DNA of 64,000 nt, taken from contig NW_020167523.1 of assembly GCF_001641265.1 (NCBI RefSeq), positions 1,302,001 to 1,366,000 of the forward strand, given 5' to 3'. Source of the stretch: Pseudogymnoascus destructans. Its lineage: Eukaryota > Ascomycota > Leotiomycetes > Thelebolales > Thelebolaceae. Each line of letters starts with the position of its first letter. Positions within the stretch are counted from its first letter, which is position 1. The notes beneath the pieces are model-generated. The model had not been told where the DNA came from. It was given only the letters and a program-made list of their open reading frames with translations, and made no database searches. Positions 1-9,580 of this stretch are shown one piece after another. A program made the translations under genes and the position numbers.

Positions 1-641
1 GTTTCCGAAGCAGCTTGGCGGCGCCGAGGCCACGCGACGAAAACGCGTGCGTCTTGTACATCCAGCATTATCTCTGCGGATTCCGTTTCCGACGTGAAGC
101 TGTCGCCCTTCGCCAAATCCCAGCTGCGTCCATGGCAGTGCACCTTCATTCCATTCCAGCCATTGCATATTATCTCAACCTTGCTTGTTCCGAGAGACGA
201 AGTCGCGGCAATAAAACGCGCTCTGACGTGGATTCGCGAGATGAGCTTGTTGGCTGAGAGCTGGTATTGCGATGAATTGCGCGATCTTCCCATGAGGAAC
301 TCGTCACCATTTTCGGGGAGGACGACGGTTGGGACAGCAGAAAGTGGTGCTCGCTCCGAGTGCATGGATTGGCGTCGTTGGATCGATGGCTTGTTTTGGA
401 CCCTGGGCGGAGATGAGGACAAGATACCGGTGGTGGAGGTTGGGACCGGAGTAGGATACTTCGAGTATGCATTTCGCTGAGAAGGAGAGTAGAGTGCTTG
501 ACGTTTCGCTGGTCGTGGGAAGCCAGGCGACGAGGATAGCGGCTCGAAAGCTGGCAGCAGGGAAGGAGCAGGCCTTTTCACACCGGCCACTGGAGGCAGT
601 GTTGGAAGCATGTTAACCTTCAATGGGCTCTCTTCCATCAT
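1..641 (-). CDS. FHA-domain protein, TOS4/PLM2-like (partial, runs off left edge)
   Basis: Reading the minus strand from about 640 down to base 1 gives one frame without a stop. It opens with MMEESPLKVNMLPTLPPVAG, continues through a Ser/Pro-rich basic linker, and then shows a forkhead-associated core: FLMGRSRNSSQYQLSANKLI, followed by SRIHVRARF, and later an NGWNG turn. FHA domains bind phosphothreonine. In yeast Tos4/Plm2, FHA proteins of this layout are SBF/MBF-regulated chromatin-associated factors linked to the DNA-damage checkpoint. The C-terminal part lies outside the window. The start is uncertain: the same frame is open up to about 800 and a short 5' exon could lie further up, so 641 is only the first ATG that is certainly in frame. 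The family call rests on the FHA motif plus the ESPLKVNMLP block; orthology to TOS4 is inference. Confidence 0.75.
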   Translation of the reverse strand, partial: MMEESPLKVNMLPTLPPVAGVKRPAPSLLPAFEPLSSSPGFPRPAKRQALYSPSQRNAYSKYPTPVPTSTTGILSSSPPRVQNKPSIQRRQSMHSERAPLSAVPTVVLPENGDEFLMGRSRNSSQYQLSANKLISRIHVRARFIAATSSLGTSKVEIICNGWNGMKVHCHGRSWDLAKGDSFTSETESAEIMLDVQDARVFVAWPRRRQAASE

Positions 642-2399
642 GTCCACGGTTTTCTTCCCAAGATCGGGATTTCCTGAAGTTGTGGTGGAAAGATCCTGCA
701 ACCGCGTCTCGACGCGATACGTGGTCTGGTGGGGGCACGCGAGAAGATATGTGTTGGAGTTTGTAAGAGGCGACGGAACAAATAATGTACAAACACACAA
801 TGATCAAAATACCAGATCAAAGATACGACAGCAGTAACAGTAAGAAGAAGGTCAAGAAAGAGGTCGGGAAATAGAGGCCGCTTGCTGGGTTTTGAGGGAG
901 GGCTAGAGTCGCGGTCACGAAAGATTGGAGCAGTGCGAGTTATGTGAGAAGCTGGGTCCAACACGGTACGCCCACCGCGCGCGTTTTTACGCTAGGAAGC
1001 GACGCTCCTCCCTGCGTACACTTTATACCTTTATACAGCTACTTAGCAATGTCAATCCAGGGATTAATGTGTATAAAGAAGTGAATTGGATTTGTGACGG
1101 CATCCGAGAAATTCCAGACATTATTGAATTGGCACTGGAAAGCCCCAATTGATGGCGTATCCTCCTGTTCTCTTCCGCCGAGATCGTGCACTTCTACCAT
1201 TTTTACAGCTTCCACGGTCCTGTCCTGTGTCTCTCCCTGGAGCTCCCTTTAGGATGCAAGCAGCAGGATTCACATTATAACTGTCATTAAGGGGCCCAGA
1301 CACCTACGCACATCTCCTGAGACGCATCTCAGATGTTCGTGATTCCACTGATTCCACTGATTCCACAGACTCAGACGCGCTTCGGCAACGCTCCACTCTC
1401 ATAGCCCCATCCTGCCCAACCTCCTGACCCAAAAAAGTCGCGATACCTACACATTTCCACGACACAATACTTTACATACCGATGCATTATACTCAATTCG
1501 TGCCCTTCCTCATGTGCGATGCAAGTGCCTCTCCGCTCCGTGTGCAGGGCGGTGAGGACCCCTAAGTGTTTCTACGCGCCGATGGGGCATATGCACGATT
1601 GAGACTTCATAACCAGCTATTAGACGTCTTACCTCTAGCGACCCATGGCCTGCAGTTGCGAACGGAAAACCTGTAGTTTGAGTGCCCAGAAGGTCTCGCG
1701 TGTCTGATTACTAGAAGACACTCCCGTAAGACATAATTATACCTTAATGCACGTCTGCTGGTGGACTGAGCTTTTTCATCGTTCGCGGTAGCTTTATGCC
1801 CCCCAGAGGGTCCCACTTTGCTCTTATTGAGCCTTTTCTGCGACGCGTCTTGAGCCGATATTACGCCTTGATATGGGCCCTGTGGTTGACGAAAGGAGGA
1901 TCTTAGGTCGCCTTCTCTCTGAGATTGCACGATAGTTGAGCCGGGCTATGAGGAGTAACCGTAATTGAAACGGTATTTTATATAGATATCGTCCCTGTCG
2001 TGTGTTATAATAGATACCTTGATGGTGATGGATCCAAAGGCCAGCAAACCCCTTTTGGTGAGCTCTGCAACGGCAACAAAGTTGATATTTAGGCACAAAC
2101 CTCAAAAGGGATCAATAAATGTCTTTGACCTCCTTCACTGTGCATGGTGTTTGTGGAGTTATGGACGTGATGGGTGAAGCTATCCACAGGGGACAAGGCA
2201 CAACAAGGCCGAGGTTTGTTTTCGATCTGGAAGCTATTTTGACAGCCTTGCGCTAACCCCCAAATTACGGCCAACCACATACACCATCTGCGCAATCATC
2301 TTCGGTAGAAATTTCAACCATCCAAAAACTTTAAAGTTTATCATTTGAGGCCGAGATCAGAGTACTCTGATCCTAAATAACCACCCCGAATACCTCAAA
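642..2399. other. intergenic region without recognisable gene
   Basis: Short reading frames here on both strands (longest about 108 codons) have no recognisable domain and no convincing splice structure. The left part must contain the promoter and possibly a 5' exon of the minus-strand FHA gene; the right end is the promoter of the L1-domain gene. I see no repeat or RNA gene. Confidence 0.5.
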
Positions 2400-3683
2400 A
2401 TGGCACCTAAATCTACCACTCTCACCACTAAGGTGGAATCTGGATCGCCGTACCAGCTTAACTCTGCGCAGGTATTTACCAATTCCCCCCACTGAATGCT
2501 TCATAAGGATCCAGATTTTCTAACATCTTTTTCGCAGACCTTGAAAGCCTCAAAAGCTCTCATCAAGCACATCAAGACCTCCGAGAAAGGCTCCGCCGAG
2601 AAATCCGGAAAGCGCGACCTACTAGCCGGCGACGATGAAGAAGACAGCGACGACCTCGACCAAATCCCCATCTGGCTCAACATCACCACCAAGAAGCACA
2701 TCGTGGACACCAAGCGCCTGAAGCCCGGCAAGATCGCCCTCCCCCACTCCCTCAACTCCTCCCCCACCACCACCATCTGCCTGATCACCGCCGACCCCCA
2801 GCGCGCGTACAAGGACATCGTCGCCTCGCCCGCCTTCCCTGCCGAGCTGCGCGCACGCATCACCCGCGTCATCGGCCTCAAAAAGATCAAGGCCAAGTAC
2901 CACCAGTACGAGGCGCAGCGCCAGTTGTTCGCTGAGCACGAGTTCTTCCTCGCCGACGACCGCATCATCACCCAGCTCCCAAAGACCCTCGGGAAGACTT
3001 TCTACAAGACTACCACCAAGCGCCCAATCCCAGTCAACATGCAGGCTCCCGCCCCGCGCGCGGTGGGCAAGCACATCCCCAAGGCCCAGCGCGAGAGCGC
3101 TGAAAAGACCCTGATTGAGCCCAAGCTCCTGGCGAAGGAGGTCGAGAAGGCTTTGTCGGGTGCGCTGGTTGCGCTGTCGCCCAGCACGCAGACTTCAGTG
3201 CGCATTGCGGCTGCGGGCTGGAAGGCACAGGATGTGGCTGATAATGTCGAGGCGGCTGTGAAGGAGATAATTGAGAAGTTCGTGCCGCAGAAGTGGAGAG
3301 GCGTGCGCGCTCTGCACATCAAGGGCCCGACCACGGCGGCGCTGCCGATCTGGCTTGCTGACGAGCTGTGGGTTGACGAGAACGATGTGCTTGAGGACGA
3401 GGTGGAGGAGGCGGAGGAGGTGGCCGAGGCGAATATTGGGAAGAAGAGGAAGCGGGTCGCGGGTGAGGAGACCGAGGAGCCAAAGACCGATAAGAAGGCG
3501 AAGAGAGAGAAGAAGGTGCTTCTGGAGAGCAATGATAATAACCTGGATAAGGAGATTGCGTTGAGGAAGGAGAAGCTGAAGAAGCAGAAGTCGGAGGCGG
3601 CTAAGAGCGTCGTTGATGAGCTGCCTGTCCCGGCGGCGAAGGCTGAGAAGAGCAAGTCGAAGAAGCGCAAGGCGTCTGATTAG
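2400..3683 (+). CDS. Ribosomal L1 domain nucleolar protein (Utp30/Cic1/RSL1D1 family)
   Basis: Two exons, 2400-2471 and 2538-3683, joined over a 66-bp GT-AG intron, give 405 residues. The upstream ATG at 2400 is chosen because exon 1 (24 codons, ending NSAQ) joins in frame and has TACCTCAAAATG context. Residues about 65-300 form a ribosomal L1 fold (IPIWLNITTKKHIVDTKRLK; later TKRPIPVNM and RGVRALHIKG, typical of RSL1D1/Utp30/Cic1). The last 100 residues are an acidic then Lys-rich tail (GKKRKRV, KSKKRKASD) that would serve nuclear or nucleolar targeting and RNA binding. Yeast has two such proteins, Utp30 in the small-subunit processome and Cic1 in pre-60S particles; the sequence alone does not tell which this is. 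Confidence 0.88.
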
Positions 3684-3982
3684 AGGGTTGTAGTATGTGG
3701 AGCCAAAAAAGGAGCAAGGCAGAAACAGGCATGTGGCGGCGTTGATGGAGTTTTGGCAGATGCTAGTTATGACAGTGTAGGTTATTTTTGCAAAGCATAA
3801 GTAGAGTAGTACAAGACATTGGAAAAAGTATTCTTATAAAAGCAGTCGTTCTCATTGCCATGCAGCGTGATTAAAAGAGTGAACATGGCAAGTCTGATCG
3901 TATCAAGCAATAGTGCTGCAACATATATATTCATACCATTTATTCTATCTACGACTCCAAAACCATCCTCCAACGTACCCCC

Positions 3983-5334
3983 TCAGCGTCTAGGCCGCTT
4001 AAACCCCCTCTCATGCCTAGCACGATACCCATCCCGCTGCCGATTCCTCCCATCCCTCCTATCCTCCCTCCTCCTCTGCTCACTCGCCAACGACCTCGGC
4101 GCCGCCTCCTCCTCAACCTCAACCTCATACTCCTCAAACTCATCCCTAAAATACTCCACCACCACCTCCTTCTCACTCCTCGCCTGCAGCCCATCAAGCA
4201 TAAACCTCACCGTCCCCTCCTGCCCCCTCGCCCCCGCCCTCCTCCCCGACCCCGCCGACCGCGGCGACAGCGTCGCCGGACTCGCCACATCCCCCGCCTT
4301 CCCATTAACCCGCACCTCGCTCGGACTCGCCGGCGTAATCGGCGTAATCGGCGTCTTCAGCCCCTTCACAGCACCATTCCCCTTTACCTCGCTCCACTCC
4401 CCGAAGCGCGGGATACGCAGCTCCTCAGCCTCCTGGTTGAGCGCGATGCGGATGCTGATGAAGCGCTCGATGGTGTACTGGCTCCCTAGCTTCGTCGCCT
4501 TCTGGAAATGCGTGTGGAGCTCCAGCAGGTCGAGCATGCCTTCCATGACGTGGGCGCGGGGGACGCGCCACTTGGTTTTGTCGAAGGCGGCGAGCTGGTC
4601 TTCTTGCTTGGAGAGGAGGCGGCAGGAAAGCTCGAGGCAGGCGAAGGACATGGCTGAGGAGGTGACCTTTAGGGGTGCAAAGGTTCGGTAGAGGTCGAGC
4701 ATCATTTTGTATGCTAGCTTCACCACGTCTTTATCGAGCTGGCACCGTCGACCTAGCTTGATGAGGTACTTTTGTGGATATCTGTTTCGGTAATCGAAGC
4801 CGCTGGCCTCGAGCATTAGGCGCTCAAGTCCGATGATGGTCTTGCTCGGCCCATCGAAGACGCTGTCGTCGGGGGCTAGATGTTCGGATGGAGAGCTGGT
4901 CTTGAGGTTGTAGGCTGCGCACAGAATCTCACGGGACTTCTTCAGCGTGTCTTCAATCTTGCATGCTGTGAAGAGAGCAGCCGCTGCGGCGTCTGTAGAG
5001 GCATATTCTGTATCGCGGTGAACGAGGCGGAACTTGTGGTAGTAGATGACGGCCGTATCGAATGTGCGGACGGGACTGGCAGAGGAGGGTGTTAGCAAAT
5101 CCACATTTAACTCATAAAGAGGTGAGAGGCAGATACATACAGTTGAAGTGCTCGCCGAGTATCGTCAATCCATTGTACGCCCTGGAGTCTGAATGTATCT
5201 TCCCGTTGAGGGTTTGCGCCACTAGCGATTATCTGCCCTTGAATCTTCTGCTCGAAAACGAACGGCTTCGCAACCTGGATGTAAGAAGGGTGAGGGCCGA
5301 GTTTCTGGCTGTATGCGACTTCTGCTGGAGCCAT
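3983..5334 (-). CDS. CTK2: CTDK-I cyclin subunit (beta), Ctk2
   Basis: Exon 1 is 5334-5141 and exon 2 is 5075-3983 on the minus strand, separated by a 65-bp intron with a GCTAAC branch site; the product is 428 residues. Ctk2 is the cyclin partner of the Ctk1 kinase, which phosphorylates Ser2 of the RNA polymerase II CTD. An N-terminal cyclin box is visible (VAKPFVFEQKIQ, then RTFDTAVIYYHKFRLVH, DAAAAALFTACKIEDTLKKS) with a second cyclin-like half (IGLERLMLEASGFDYRNRYP). The C-terminal third is low-complexity, acidic then Arg-rich (ends RGFKRPRR). A second in-frame ATG four codons upstream (5346) is possible. It is divergently transcribed from the thioesterase gene. Another CTD-kinase cyclin is the alternative, but the layout fits Ctk2 best. 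Confidence 0.85.
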
Positions 5335-5651
5335 AGCTGATATCATTACTTGACCAGCTTCTCCGGGTTTTGTAAAATGAAGCGCGCACTTGTAAGGCTG
5401 AGACTGAGAACCAAGTGGTGTTGAAGAGCAAGCGTGCAACGGACGGTTGACAAGGCTGTGCCTTGTCGTGGACATGTCGCCCACACCTTGGAGGCGAATA
5501 GAGGTGGTGACGACGCACGCTCTTGTCTCAGCAACTCTCCGGCTACAACTTGAGCATAGTCCTCAATCTTGTGCCTTCCACAACATAGAAGCTGGCCTTC
5601 AATTCCATCTCATCCGCATCAATCACCACCTACCATCGAAAACCACTCAAA
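5335..5651. promoter_or_regulatory. shared divergent promoter CTK2 / PPT1
   Basis: This 317-bp segment separates the start codons of the minus-strand CTK2 and the plus-strand thioesterase gene, so both promoters must lie here or overlap the 5' ends. The side next to PPT1 is pyrimidine-rich (CATCTCATCCGCATCAATC), common for fungal transcription starts. No specific factor site is claimed. Confidence 0.5.
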
Positions 5652-6626
5652 ATGTATCACCTCCCAACAACCCTCCTCACCCTCGCCCTTGGGCTCGCCT
5701 CCACCACCACCGCCCCCCCCGCCACCACCGCCTCCGACGACTTCATCACCCCCCTCCCCCTCATAATCTGGCACGGCCTCGGCGACTCCTTCACCAGCGC
5801 CGGCATGCAAGAAATCGGCTCCCTCGCCTCCTCCATCCACCCCGGCACCTTCGTCTACAACATCCACCTCTCCCCCAGCGCCTCCGGCGACCAACGCGCC
5901 ACCTTCTTCGGCAACCTCACCAGCCAACTCGAACAAGTCTGCGCCGACCTCGCCGCGCACCCCATCCTCTCCACCGCCCCCGCCGTCGACGCCCTCGGCT
6001 TCTCGCAGGGCGGGCAATTCCTGCGCGCGTACGTGCAGCGCTGTAATTTTCCGCCCGTGAGGAGTCTGGTTACGTTTGGCAGCCAGCATAATGGGATTAC
6101 GCAGTTCCAGACGTGTGGGCCGAGTGACTGGCTGTGTAAGGGGGCGAATGCGATACTAAGAGGCGGAGTGTGGAGTGCGTTTACGCAGTCGCGGTTGGTG
6201 CCAGCGCAGTACTTTCGCGATCCGGAGGATATGGAGAGTTACCTTGCGAACTCAAATTTCTTGGCGGATATCAATAATGAGAACGAGGTGAAGAATGAGG
6301 GGTATGCGGCGAACCTGAGGAAGTTGGAGAACTTTGTGATGTACCTCTTTGATGAGGATGTGACGGTGGTGCCGAAGGAGTCGGCGTGGTTTGCGGAGGT
6401 GAATGGCACGGAGGTCACGCCGTTGAAGGAGAGGTTGATTTATACGGAGAATTGGCTCGGGTTGAAGGAGTTGGATGAGGCGGGGAAGTTGAAGTTTTTG
6501 ACTGTTGAGGGTGGGCATATGAGGTTGAATGATGAGGTGCTCAATAGCACTTTTGGGAATTTCTTTGGGCCGGAAGGCAGATCCTTCGACCATGGCAAGA
6601 AGCAGCAGGGGCCCGAGGAGCTGTAG
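5652..6626 (+). CDS. PPT1: Palmitoyl-protein thioesterase 1
   Basis: Intronless, 324 residues, the usual length for the PPT1 family of lysosomal/vacuolar alpha/beta hydrolases that remove palmitate from cysteine thioesters. Residues 1-20 (MYHLPTTLLTLALGLASTTT) look like a secretory signal peptide. The oxyanion strand LIIWHGLGDS (38-47) precedes the nucleophile elbow GFSQGG with Ser118. The catalytic Asp is most likely Asp236 in YLFDEDVTVVP, matching human Asp233, and His289 lies in VEGGHMRL, so the triad looks complete. Conserved TFGSQHNGI and LIYTENWLGLKELD blocks are present. Third positions are strongly C-biased at the start of the gene and less so at the end. Confidence 0.95.
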   Translation: MYHLPTTLLTLALGLASTTTAPPATTASDDFITPLPLIIWHGLGDSFTSAGMQEIGSLASSIHPGTFVYNIHLSPSASGDQRATFFGNLTSQLEQVCADLAAHPILSTAPAVDALGFSQGGQFLRAYVQRCNFPPVRSLVTFGSQHNGITQFQTCGPSDWLCKGANAILRGGVWSAFTQSRLVPAQYFRDPEDMESYLANSNFLADINNENEVKNEGYAANLRKLENFVMYLFDEDVTVVPKESAWFAEVNGTEVTPLKERLIYTENWLGLKELDEAGKLKFLTVEGGHMRLNDEVLNSTFGNFFGPEGRSFDHGKKQQGPEEL

Positions 6627-7275
6627 ATCAGCATCCAATATGTTATAGCTATGGTGTACGGGAAAGGTTGGCGGCGTTGCGGCTAGGTTTGGGTTATGAA
6701 GAATTGGTGTATTTGCCAAACCCAATGTTTTATCAAATTCCAGAGCGGGTTTTTCCAGCAGAAGACTTGCAGCTTACTCCGAAAATAAAAACTGGAACAG
6801 CAAGTTATCTCTGAACCAGTTCATCTCACATTATCTTCTACTACCCATAAGTCTTAATTTGAAGGCGTTTTATTTCTGAATATCTAGTGCATCGAAAGCG
6901 GCCCTGACAACGAGGAACCGCCTACAGCTGGGAACTTGGACACCAAAATAACCCCACCCTACCCTCCAGTAAAAGAGACACATCCCATACGCTGACTCAA
7001 TGCAACTACCCCCTTCCTTCGCCCCAAACTCTCTCCCTGCAATTTCATAATCGGCAACACGCGGCTCAATGTCCGCTGTCCGTGTCACCACCCCTTCCCT
7101 CCCTCTTCGTGGCGCCTCCCATATATCCCACCAGTTTTTCACAGACACTTTGTTCCTTACATCCCACCCCATCCCATATATTCGACCTGCGATCACAAAC
7201 GCAGACCATGCTCACCAACACGACCTGCGCCGACCCCAGTCCTAGTCTCTACAAAGGTCCGATCCTCGCCCAGAT
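6627..7275. other. intergenic, convergent 3' regions
   Basis: This lies between the stop of PPT1 (plus) and the stop of POM33 (minus), so it should contain both 3' UTRs. Short open frames on both strands (for example minus 7196-6870) match nothing I know and look fortuitous. Confidence 0.5.
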
Positions 7276-8421
7276 CTAGTTCGTCTTCCTGGCGGGCGCC
7301 GGGCTGCGACCAGCGTATCGGCCAAGATCAGTCACATCGTGGAACTGCTTCGCGCCGTCCTTGATAGTCTCCCACACCTGTCTCACGACGGGCGGGATTC
7401 CCTGACCGCCGACGAGAGCATCCACTCGTGCAGACAGGCTCTGGAACTGGAACTTGACGAAGCTGCTCTGAGAGAGGCGGGCGCGCAGGAAGGCCGTGTA
7501 CAGCGTCAACAAGATCCAGGAGCCACGGGAGAAGATGATGGCTGAGCCGAGGAGGCGGAACCACAGCACGATCTCGAGGACAGCCACGAGGCCCATGGAC
7601 TGGTCATAGTAGTCCTTCACGAAGTGGCCGATGCGCTCAGCGAGCGCGGAGGGCTTGTAGGTTGGCTTCGCGGAGGGCGAGGTGCCGGTTGGGGGCACGA
7701 TGGCGGCGGGGGGGTTGATGGTGGGGATGAGGTTGGTGCGCGAGTAGGTCGCGACGTGGAAGACGGAGTAGACGCCGAATGGGAGCATGGCGAGGGGATA
7801 CTGGGGGGAGAAGAGCCAGACGAGCGCCATCACTGGGGGAGAGATTAGCACATGTCGCTCCAGAGGCCAAAAAGCCAAAAAGGCGGTCAATGACGTACCA
7901 AGGTATTGGACATTCTCGTCCGCGGCCAAGGAGAGGAGACCTGCCTGGGCCTTGCTGCCGGCGCGGTTGCGCGCGCGGAATGCCTTGTACACCACGATGC
8001 CGTAGGTGGCTGCGGCGGAGACGAAGGCGGTGCGGTACGAAAATTGGGCCCAGGTCGAGTAGTAGTTGAGGGTGAGATATGACAAGCTGTAGCGGAGTAT
8101 GCAGAAGAGGAGCGAGAGGTGGCTGCGAGCTTCATGTCAGCTATTTCTTCATGTTGGGGCAAAGCACTGCTGTTCTGCGGGGTATTTTTTTCCGAGCTCT
8201 GGCCAGGTATCTCGAACTTGTGTTCGAGCTTTTGTGTCGCTTGGAGCTCGAGAGGACTCGGAATAAGAAAGGTTCGACGTACCCGACAAACCAAGCAACT
8301 GGGGATTCAATTAGCATGAGCGATCAAGAGCGACGAGAGCGCATAACGTACATTGTAGTGTCTGTGCCAGGGCCAGTAGCCTCTGGGACAACGGCAGAGC
8401 CGAGTTAGGTGGATGAGGCAT
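7276..8421 (-). CDS. POM33: TMEM33/Pom33 family ER and nuclear-pore membrane protein
   Basis: Four exons on the minus strand: 8421-8352, 8298-8283 (a 16-nt microexon), 8122-7899 and 7832-7276; introns of 53, 160 and 66 bp. The joined 288-residue product begins MPHPPNSALPLSQRLLALAQ and continues TLQFAWFVGHLSLLFCILRY, the hallmark N-terminus of TMEM33/Pom33/Tts1. Several hydrophobic segments follow (around FVSAAATYGIVVY, LVMALVWLFSPQYPLAMLPF, and VAVLEIVLWFRLLGSAIIF). The family shapes tubular ER and helps distribute nuclear pore complexes. The third intron is in frame and would pass as coding; splicing it restores QYLVMALVWLF and removes a doubtful insertion. The C-terminal region may form an amphipathic helix (RVDALVGGQGIPPVVRQVWE). 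Confidence 0.9.
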
Positions 8422-9580
8422 GGCGACGTGATCTGGCCTGTGTGTGAGCTTTCGAGTCCGGGGAAACACGTAGCGCAGCTGGAGCAGAATTATAATTACC
8501 AGAAGGTTAAAGTATTTGAAGTCGGGAGAGGAGAGAGTTCGTAGGGAATGTAGGGTGGAACGAGAGAGGGTTATGGGGGTTATGGGGGTTATGGGGGTTA
8601 TGGAGGTAAGAAGAGGTGAGGAGCGAGCCCGTGTGTTTGAGGTGGTTGATGTGAGGAGGCTGGGCTGCGCAGTCTACTGGAGTAGTCGCACAGGTTAGCT
8701 GCTGCCACTCGCTTTGCCGTCATAGGGCGATTAGGAACGATTATGGGGCTACTATGGATCCCGCACACTCACTCACAAAAAGCACAATACAGTAACTAAC
8801 TTACTTTATTTAAAAAGTTATAATTTTGCGCTTGAAGCCCGTCGACTTTATGAGTGACAAAAAGGTTAATTAATATGCTTTGCGATTTTATTTGTTATGC
8901 ACGAAGGGAGAATAAGGGCAAGGGATAGCTGACTGTTTCGTCATAGGGACGCTTCAGCCACACCGTTGATGACCGAAGTTATGACCGACGAAGTTACACT
9001 TGTCTGGCCCAAAGAGCTGCATTGGTCGAATATATTCTTGCAATGCTTCCTTCATTGGAAACCGCTACTCTAAGAAGTCAGTTGTACGGAGTAGATAAGA
9101 GTCAATCCCATGCGATTCCGTATTTTATAAAGCCGCAAACTACGACTGAATCCGGCACCAAACTCAAACCAAATCCCCTCCTTGCTGATTGCCCATCGTT
9201 CACAGCGGACGTCACTATTAGTATTCACTTATCTCAGCCACACCAGTCACAATTAAACTCCCATTCAGATAAGAAAATGTGATTGTTCTTCTACTTCTAC
9301 GGGGCGAGGAGAGAGTAACTAAGGTGAGTGATGCAGAAAACTAAAAACTACCAAAGAGAACCCCGCGATATGGGGTATGACGTCGACTATTTACAACCAG
9401 TAACTCCCAGTTTGCCAACTCTCAGTTCCCTGCATTGGGTAATTGTGTGTGTGTGTGGGGGGGTTGTGTGTGTACAGGTATTGGCGTCCACCCCCACTGT
9501 ATGACCCACCCAACCCGCGGGGTCGACCAAAAATCCATTCTTGTAAGAGTTGTAGCTAGGGCCAGTTCTAACTTTCTAAC
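8422..9580. other. intergenic region with simple repeats
   Basis: This holds the POM33 promoter and the 3' region of the repeat protein. It contains about four tandem copies of GGTTATGGG near 8572-8606 and TG/GT-rich tracts near 9445-9475. A potential 86-codon frame at 9022-9282 shows no recognisable domain. Nothing else is identified. Confidence 0.5.
8568..8609. repeat. 9-bp tandem repeat (GGTTATGGG-like)
   Basis: Four near-identical copies of a 9-bp G-rich unit in a row, with the last copy ending GGAGG instead of GGGGG. They sit about 150 bp upstream of the POM33 start on the antisense side. The unit is not the TTAGGG telomere repeat. Confidence 0.8.

Noticed and set aside
15..480. Overlapping plus-strand frames of 80 and 128 codons
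   Set aside because: They are antisense to the FHA-domain frame and show no domain.
8568..8609. Telomere-like repeat
   Set aside because: The unit GGTTATGGG differs from TTAGGG, has only four copies, and lies between housekeeping genes.
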